Assembly (NCBI GenBank): GCA_022592435.1
Contig: JABYQS010000742.1
Coordinates: forward strand, 1 to 14,349
Length of the DNA stretch: 14,349 bases
Source of the DNA: Cerioporus squamosus
Lineage: Eukaryota > Basidiomycota > Agaricomycetes > Polyporales > Polyporaceae
Direction of reading: 5' to 3'
Positions 9,719 through 14,349 of this stretch are shown one piece after another. Positions within the stretch are counted from its first letter, which is position 1; each line of letters opens with the position of its first letter. The position numbers and the translations under genes are program-made. The notes under the pieces were generated by a model, which was not told the origin of the DNA, searched no databases, and saw only the letters and a program-made list of their open reading frames with translations.

Positions 9719-11171
9719 TCAGTATTCGTCGTAGTCGGAATCATCTGCACAGCAGCAGCATAACACAGGCTCAACGTGCCACCACCACCACTGGTAAGGG
9801 AGGATGTTCACAGCGCGGACACGAGAAGATGTAAGGACCACTCACATGTCGGTTGAATATCCTGAATGGCCACTTGCCAAACACCGCCTCCTCTTCTCTC
9901 CGCAACGCAGCGGCACGTATAACCCTCTCATCCTCACCCATACTCCCAGCCTCATCGTCCTCTGATTCGGAGTACATATGTCGTCCAGCCGGGGGTCGGA
10001 GTAAGGGAGTCCGTTCGTTAAGTCCCCGTGCACCTCTGCTACCTCTGCCCCCTCTTGCGCCCCCGCCCTGCACCCCATTTGGCTGCGAGCCCTGATCCAG
10101 CGCAACATTTGCTCGCCTCTGCCACCCACCCGCGGCGGCATATGCACTTAATCTCTTGCCGATTGGGCCCCACGCCCCGTTCTCGTCTGCTTGGTATCGT
10201 AGAGGTGCGGATATCGAAGACGAGGGCGAGTCCGAGGTCGTTGAGCCGGGCGTCGAGCCCCCCGTTGCGCTCAGAGAGTGCCTATGCCGATGCACGCCCG
10301 ACGTAATGCGCACGCGTGAGCGGAAGCGCACTCGAGGCGTCGGGCGTACGGCATCCGATGGGGGAGGCTGCGACGCGCTCCTTTCCCTCACTCCCTCTTC
10401 TCCGTCCAGATCCCCATCCATGTCCGTCTCAGCGTCGCCCCCATGCTCGGACTCGTCCCCGACGATGATCACGGACGGCGGGGTGGCGGAGCGCGGCGCG
10501 GATGGGTCGTCGTCGATGAGGTGCAGCGCGTTGCCCGGGACGATGCATGGCTTGGGCGAGGTGCCCTCGAGCGCGAGCTTGTGGTCGGACTCGAAGAGGA
10601 CGTCGATGGGCGAGCTGGGGAGGTCGAGCGTCATGCGCCGCGCGCGGGTCGCAGTCATTGTGGGCGGGGGCATGTCGGGCTGCGCGCGGGCGTCGGTGGA
10701 GTCGGGCGGCGCAGGCTGGTCGACGGTTGCGCTGACGGTCTCCGAGAGGTGGATGGAAGGCGGTCGCCGTTCTGGCTCCGTTCCTACTTCCGCTTGGGCA
10801 TCAGGAGAGGTGCTGGGGAGTGGTGCGGGCTGAGCTTGGGTATGGACATCTCCTCCAGCTGGACCAGGGACATTGCGGATGCCAGGTGTAGGGTCGCTTC
10901 CGTTGTGCGTGTGCACGGCAGGAGGCCTTGTCAATGAGTTTCCTGCTCACGGGGGATGTGCGGACATGTGGGCGAGACTTGCGTGAATATGAAGGACTCG
11001 TGCCCGCGCTGCGAAGGTGCGCGGGGAGGTGGAGATAAACGCGGAACACGCACCGGAGCGCAAGATGGATCTGACCCTCGAGCCCGGTTCTCTCGAGCTG
11101 GAGCTGCGCCTCGTGGGTGCGGGGGTCATCATGTTCGCGGGGAGTCGTTCAAGGTGTGCTGTGGTCGCCAT
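9719..11171 (-). CDS. Basidiomycete conserved protein with ERTPLL motif and WWWW/CCCC tail
   Basis: Best model: exons 11171-11054, 10942-9846 and 9790-9719, introns of 111 and 55 nt, 428 aa. The middle and last exons are the most secure; the first is chosen because the long frame has no ATG at its upstream end and this donor and acceptor agree in phase. The N-terminal two thirds are low-complexity (Pro, Ser, Arg, acidic runs), likely disordered. A Gly/Arg-rich patch (about 331-347) precedes ERTPLL (349-354), a dileucine-like sorting motif seen in fungal endomembrane proteins. The C-terminus reads FGKWPFRIFNRH, then WWWWHVEPVLCCCC (406-419), then an acidic tail ending DSDYDEY. Aromatic residues plus clustered Cys suggest membrane attachment by S-palmitoylation; this is inference. 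I recall similar tails in basidiomycete hypothetical proteins but know no function. It is convergent with ARO2. Confidence 0.75.
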
Positions 11172-12243
11172 GGTCCGCGGCGGAGCACACTCATGAGGGG
11201 ATCATGGACGTCGTGGAGGAAGTTGGTGGCGGGTGCGAATGCGCCGCTTAACGCTACATACAGTATCTCTGCATGTTCTAGCCCGACGTTACGTCGTGGT
11301 CACCCGACCTTCTGTATGATGGTTCTGTTGCACGCCATTCCCAGCGCGACAGGCGCAGACAGGTGGTTCGTGATACAGAATGGCAGAACTCGAGCGGGAA
11401 TATATACAGTGGCCCGGAAGAACGGGGACATGGTTCCTGTAGTCCGGGACGAGCTCCGTCGCATACCGGAAATGAAAGACTCATTCCTCCGCAACGCTAT
11501 CTAGAATCTCTCTGACGCCTTCGAGGACACAGGAAGGCAATGCGAACATCTGCCTCAACGGCGCTGCGAACTCGATGGATTGCACATCAAGACCTGACCA
11601 TGTACTCGGGATAAGTGTATGCATCGTCACGGAAGAGGCGAATGACGTACCGAAACCACGGCATCCGCTCTGCCACTCTACGGCCGCAAAGAAAGAGCGG
11701 CGAAGTAACTGTTCGTTGCTTCACTATCGGACAATCGTCAGCACGTCCAGGTGGACCTACCAATCAGGATACCAGGTGACAATCCCAGCATCTAGCCTTG
11801 CGGCAAAGGCTAGAACCAAGACGTTTGCTGGCCGTGGTTGGTTGGAATAATGTGTATGGAGGGTACACCGGGACTTCCCCTATTAATATCCCAGCACGAC
11901 CGCCTGCACACCCTGTTGCGACCGGATGCGAGAGCATCCTCTTGAGGTCGTTGTCATCTTCATGGCTGCGAAGTCCACGATCCTCCAGGACCCATGATGG
12001 TGACGGGCCCAATCAACGCGCCAAGGGACCTTCGATAGAGCTCTTGAGGCAATAGCAATGACACATGGTTCTAGCTCCTAGTCGTCCGGTTGATTTGATC
12101 AGTCAAGCTGAAGCCACTCGGAGTCCAATGCCAGACGGACATTATACCTGAGGATCTCGCAAAGAGTAACTGCAAGTTCAATTGACTAGTGAGATGTGAG
12201 GCGAAACAGGATACACACGGAGACATACCACACTCAGCATGCG
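11172..12243. other. Poorly coding interval of about 1.07 kb
   Basis: No gene could be supported here. A plus-strand frame ending at 11504 has a fairly protein-like final part (GRTRAGIYTVARKNGDMVPV, then further residues to the stop), but the minus strand over the same bases also reads openly and neither shows a known domain. Its upstream part lies antisense to the first exon of the minus-strand tail-protein gene. The rest carries only short frames. Two perfect small hairpins are present: 11792-11813, and GGATGC-gaga-GCATCC at about 11925-11940. The interval should include the promoter of the tail-protein gene on the left and the 3' UTR of NAA38 on the right. Confidence 0.5.
11792..11813. repeat. 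Small perfect hairpin, 8-bp stem and 6-nt loop
   Basis: CTAGCCTT and AAGGCTAG form a perfect 8-bp stem around the loop GCGGCA. No poly-T tail, tRNA-like arm or other RNA-gene sign is seen beside it, so it may be chance or a fragment of an old repeat. Confidence 0.5.
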
Positions 12244-12591
12244 TTATGTATACATGCTCTCCTCGTCGCTGTCGCGATACTTCCTCGCCTGCTCGCCCTC
12301 TAGACGAGACTCGACGTGCACAACCAGTCGCCACGGTATCATGACCTGCCCCACATACCGTCCGTCTAGCGCGTCCGGGCCAGCATCGGGTCCAAGGCGG
12401 TACTCATCTGTATTGATGAGCAGCAGGTTCAGTTGCTTGTCTGTACCCGCGAATGTGCCCAGGAAGACGCGTCCGTCGGTGACTGATATGCGCAGAGTTG
12501 TTCGCAGCAACGCTTTCAGCTGCTCCACGTTGGCTGTCGGCTGCGTAGTGCGTACAGGAGGCGGTACCGTCGCGACCGGAGGTGATGACAT
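12244..12591 (-). CDS. NAA38: LSM-domain subunit of the NatC N-terminal acetyltransferase
   Basis: Single exon, 115 aa. The protein is one LSM fold: the Sm1 part is LRISVTDGRVFLGTFAGTDK (about 35-54) followed by QLNLLLINTDEYR, and the Sm2 part is RYVGQVMIPWRLVVHVES. The TDGR...G.F..TD pattern and the replacement of the usual Sm2 IRG by an MIPW-type sequence are what I know from Naa38/LSMD1/Mak31, the small subunit that helps Naa30 and Naa35 acetylate nascent proteins on the ribosome. An acyl-free acidic tail (DSDEES) closes the protein. The start MSSPPV was preferred because the family has a short N-terminus; an in-frame ATG at 12666 would add 25 residues. A general LSM protein of the splicing or decay rings is the alternative, less likely from the Sm2 sequence. 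It is head-to-head with the CofD-like gene, 223 bp between the chosen ATGs. Confidence 0.85.
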   Translation of the reverse strand: MSSPPVATVPPPVRTTQPTANVEQLKALLRTTLRISVTDGRVFLGTFAGTDKQLNLLLINTDEYRLGPDAGPDALDGRYVGQVMIPWRLVVHVESRLEGEQARKYRDSDEESMYT

Positions 12592-12814
12592 GTACGGCGT
12601 ACAGAACACGTATCGACACGTTTGAGAGAGTCGTGGTGGTTCGTGGACAAGCCGCGTTGGCGTCATGACTGCGACGCAAAGCGCTACAACTCACTACTGT
12701 CAGGTTGCACCGACACCATGACCTCTGTCCTCCATCTTCGCGCTCGTGCTCGGTATATAGAGGCCTGCATCTGGGCGACGTACTTCTCTGGACTATCTTG
12801 ATCCCCATCTCAGA
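12592..12814. promoter_or_regulatory. Shared divergent promoter of NAA38 and the CofD-like gene
   Basis: These 223 bp separate the two outward-facing start codons. TATATA lies at 12754-12759, about 56 bp before the CofD-like ATG, and could be a TATA element for that gene. No other site was recognised. Confidence 0.45.
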
Positions 12815-14311
12815 ATGAGTTACTTCACACTCTCGCCAAATCCTCGCAGCTCGGGCGCGGATAGTCCAGGATCCTCAGTCTTCGACTTGCCCACGCAGGC
12901 AGGACAACCGAAGGCTACGCCGCAGCATCACGTCGTCGCTGGCAGTCCACGGAATTGCTGGAGAATACTCAGGACGAGACCTCGTTCGTGGTGATCTCTG
13001 GCGGCACAGGGTGCAACTCCATATGCCCCGCGTTTGGCCAGTTCGCTTGCTACATCCTTCCCGTGTCTGACGATGGAGGATCTTCAAGTGAGATTATACG
13101 GGTACTTGGCGGGCCGTCTATCGGTATGTTTTGAGGTATCACAGGGCTTATGGCGGCAAGTCTGAACATCTGGCAGGCGATATCCGGTCGCGACTGGTGC
13201 GTCTGATACCGCACGCAGATCCTGGTTCGCCTTTGGACGCCATCCGTAACCTCCTTGCCTACCGCCTGCCTGGGAACTGTACCGAAAGGGAGGCGCGAGA
13301 CGAGTGGAGAGATATTGTGGAAGGCCGCAGTCAATTGTGGACGGGCATCCCCAGTGACCGCAAGGAAATGATTAGAGGTGAGCCAGTGTATGCCAGTTCA
13401 CCGTGGAAGCCTGCGACTAAACGTTCGTGAGGTAGCATTTCTGGTGCACTTTGAGAGTGAGATTCTATCAAGAGCTCATAAGAGCTTCTCGTTTGTGAAC
13501 GGAAGGTATGTCCGTTTGACGGCTTAGCATCTACACACTAACGTATGGAATGTGCAGTATCGGGAACTACTTCCTGTCCGCGGCTCAAGCCTTCTTCCGT
13601 TCTCTGCCATCGGCCATCTTTTGTTCTCTTCTATGACAACAGCCAGGCAAACATTCTGCCCGTGATTGTCACTAACCATACGGTGACCATTGCTGCTGCT
13701 GGTCAGAACCTGTCGTTTGTCTTTGAATTGTTACACTGATTGCTCACTATTGTATAGGAGAACGGAGAACGACTAGTTGGGCAATGCGAGATTTCGCATC
13801 CTGTCCGCCCAACGCCACGCATCGACATCTCCAGAAGAAGACGACCCTGTCACCGCTGGACCCCTAGACGGCACGCTGCCTCGCAGTCGGAACGTGCAGT
13901 TTCAGGCCGCGGATAAGGACCACTACGAGCCCCTCAACGCTCGAATTACCAGTGCATATAGTCTCCCTGACTCCCCGAGTGACCGGCTGATAGTCCTTCG
14001 CAGAACTATTCTACATCAATGCGTACGGCAATGAGATTCATCCCTCGCCGAATCCGGACTTTCTACATTCGCTCTCACGATACAACGTCCTGATATACTC
14101 GTGCGGGTCGCTGTGGACGAGTATAATGCCGTGCCTGGCTCTGAAAGGGGTGGCGAACGCTATCGCAGGCTCTCGTTCCCTCAAAGCGAAGGTTCTGCTT
14201 CGTAAGCCCCGTCGTAATGCATCATTCTCCTCCGAAGCCTCTGACCTCTCACACAGTGAACTCCGCGAACGATAGGGAAACCGACGGATACAGCGCTGTG
14301 GACTACATCAG
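12815..14311 (+). CDS. CofD/YvcK-like (UPF0052) protein, reading frame disrupted, partial at right edge
   Basis: Conserved blocks appear in order: FVVISGGTGCNSICPAFG, LPVSDDGGSSSEIIRVLGGP, then GDIRSRLVRLIP, DAIRNLLAYRLPGN, SIGNYFLSAAQAFFRSLPSA, ANILPVIVTNHTVTIAA, ENGERLVGQCEISHPVRPTP, PLDGTLPRSRNVQFQAADKD, LFYINAYGNEIHPSPNPDFL and NSANDRETDGYSAVDYIR. Clear introns: 13124-13176, 13378-13435, 13506-13557, 13952-14003, 14202-14256, and probably 13702-13757; a further donor at 14312 leads out of the window. The family has a Rossmann-like CofD fold; bacterial YvcK acts in carbon-source-dependent cell-wall and gluconeogenic control, while the fungal members (such as yeast YNL011C) have no proven reaction. 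The frame does not hold together: it changes between the start and 12940, at 13619-13634, at the 13702-13757 junction and at about 13790-13825. It is either a young pseudogene or contains sequence errors. The ATG at 12815 (MSYFTLSPNP) is the likely original start. Confidence 0.85.
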
Positions 14312-14349
14312 GTAGATCTCATGCATAACTGGACTCGAGGTCAATACGA

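Noticed and set aside
9771..10934. Reading the minus-strand tail-protein gene as one unspliced frame
   Set aside because: The upstream end would use TTG as a start, which is not expected here, and the downstream end reads through a good gtgagt donor and loses the conserved-looking tail.
10156..10937. Plus-strand open frames of 225 and 164 codons
   Set aside because: They are antisense to the long exon of the minus-strand tail-protein gene, which has the ERTPLL motif and a sensible splice to its tail.
1..14349. tRNA genes, rRNA genes and CRISPR arrays
   Set aside because: No cloverleaf with a GGTTCGA-type arm in the right context, no rRNA sequence and no regularly spaced repeats were seen on reading both strands.

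Overview
The window looks like nuclear DNA of a filamentous basidiomycete, probably an agaricomycete. It is GC-rich and gene-dense. Most coding sequences are cut by short GT-AG introns, nearly all about 46-68 nt long. The proteins are fungal types: a Yap1/Pap1-type bZIP factor, a fungal-type chorismate synthase, a DUF7704 membrane protein, a NatC LSM subunit and a CofD/YvcK-like protein. Exon structures were assembled by hand from splice signals, phase agreement and remembered family motifs; no search was run.

Layout, left to right. Positions 1-1925 hold no gene I recognise; the minus strand has a stop-free frame running off the left edge and a set of phase-compatible exons, both weak. At 1926-2232 lies a striking inverted repeat with 41-bp perfect arms around a 225-bp centre. 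At 2639-4595 (+) is a five-exon AP-1-like oxidative-stress regulator (YAP1/pap1 family), preceded by a 436-nt ATG-free leader. Positions 4596-6591 appear gene-free and contain degenerate CGTNNN tracts. At 6592-7438 (-) is a six-exon, 178-aa, four-helix membrane protein of the DUF7704 family, which includes an 8-nt microexon. It is divergent from chorismate synthase (ARO2, 7983-9468, +, five exons, 415 aa). Convergent with ARO2 is a minus-strand gene (9719-11171) for a basidiomycete-type protein with an ERTPLL motif and a WWWW...CCCC tail. A poorly coding stretch of about 1.07 kb follows. NAA38 (12244-12591, -) and a CofD/YvcK-like gene (from 12815, +, running off the right edge) then form a head-to-head pair.

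The genes do not form a pathway; they are unrelated housekeeping and stress genes in ordinary fungal order. The features most worth a second look are the long inverted repeat, the CofD-like gene (splice sites and conserved blocks preserved but reading frame broken at several places), the tryptophan/cysteine tail protein, the microexon, and the reduced cysteine set of the Yap1-like factor.
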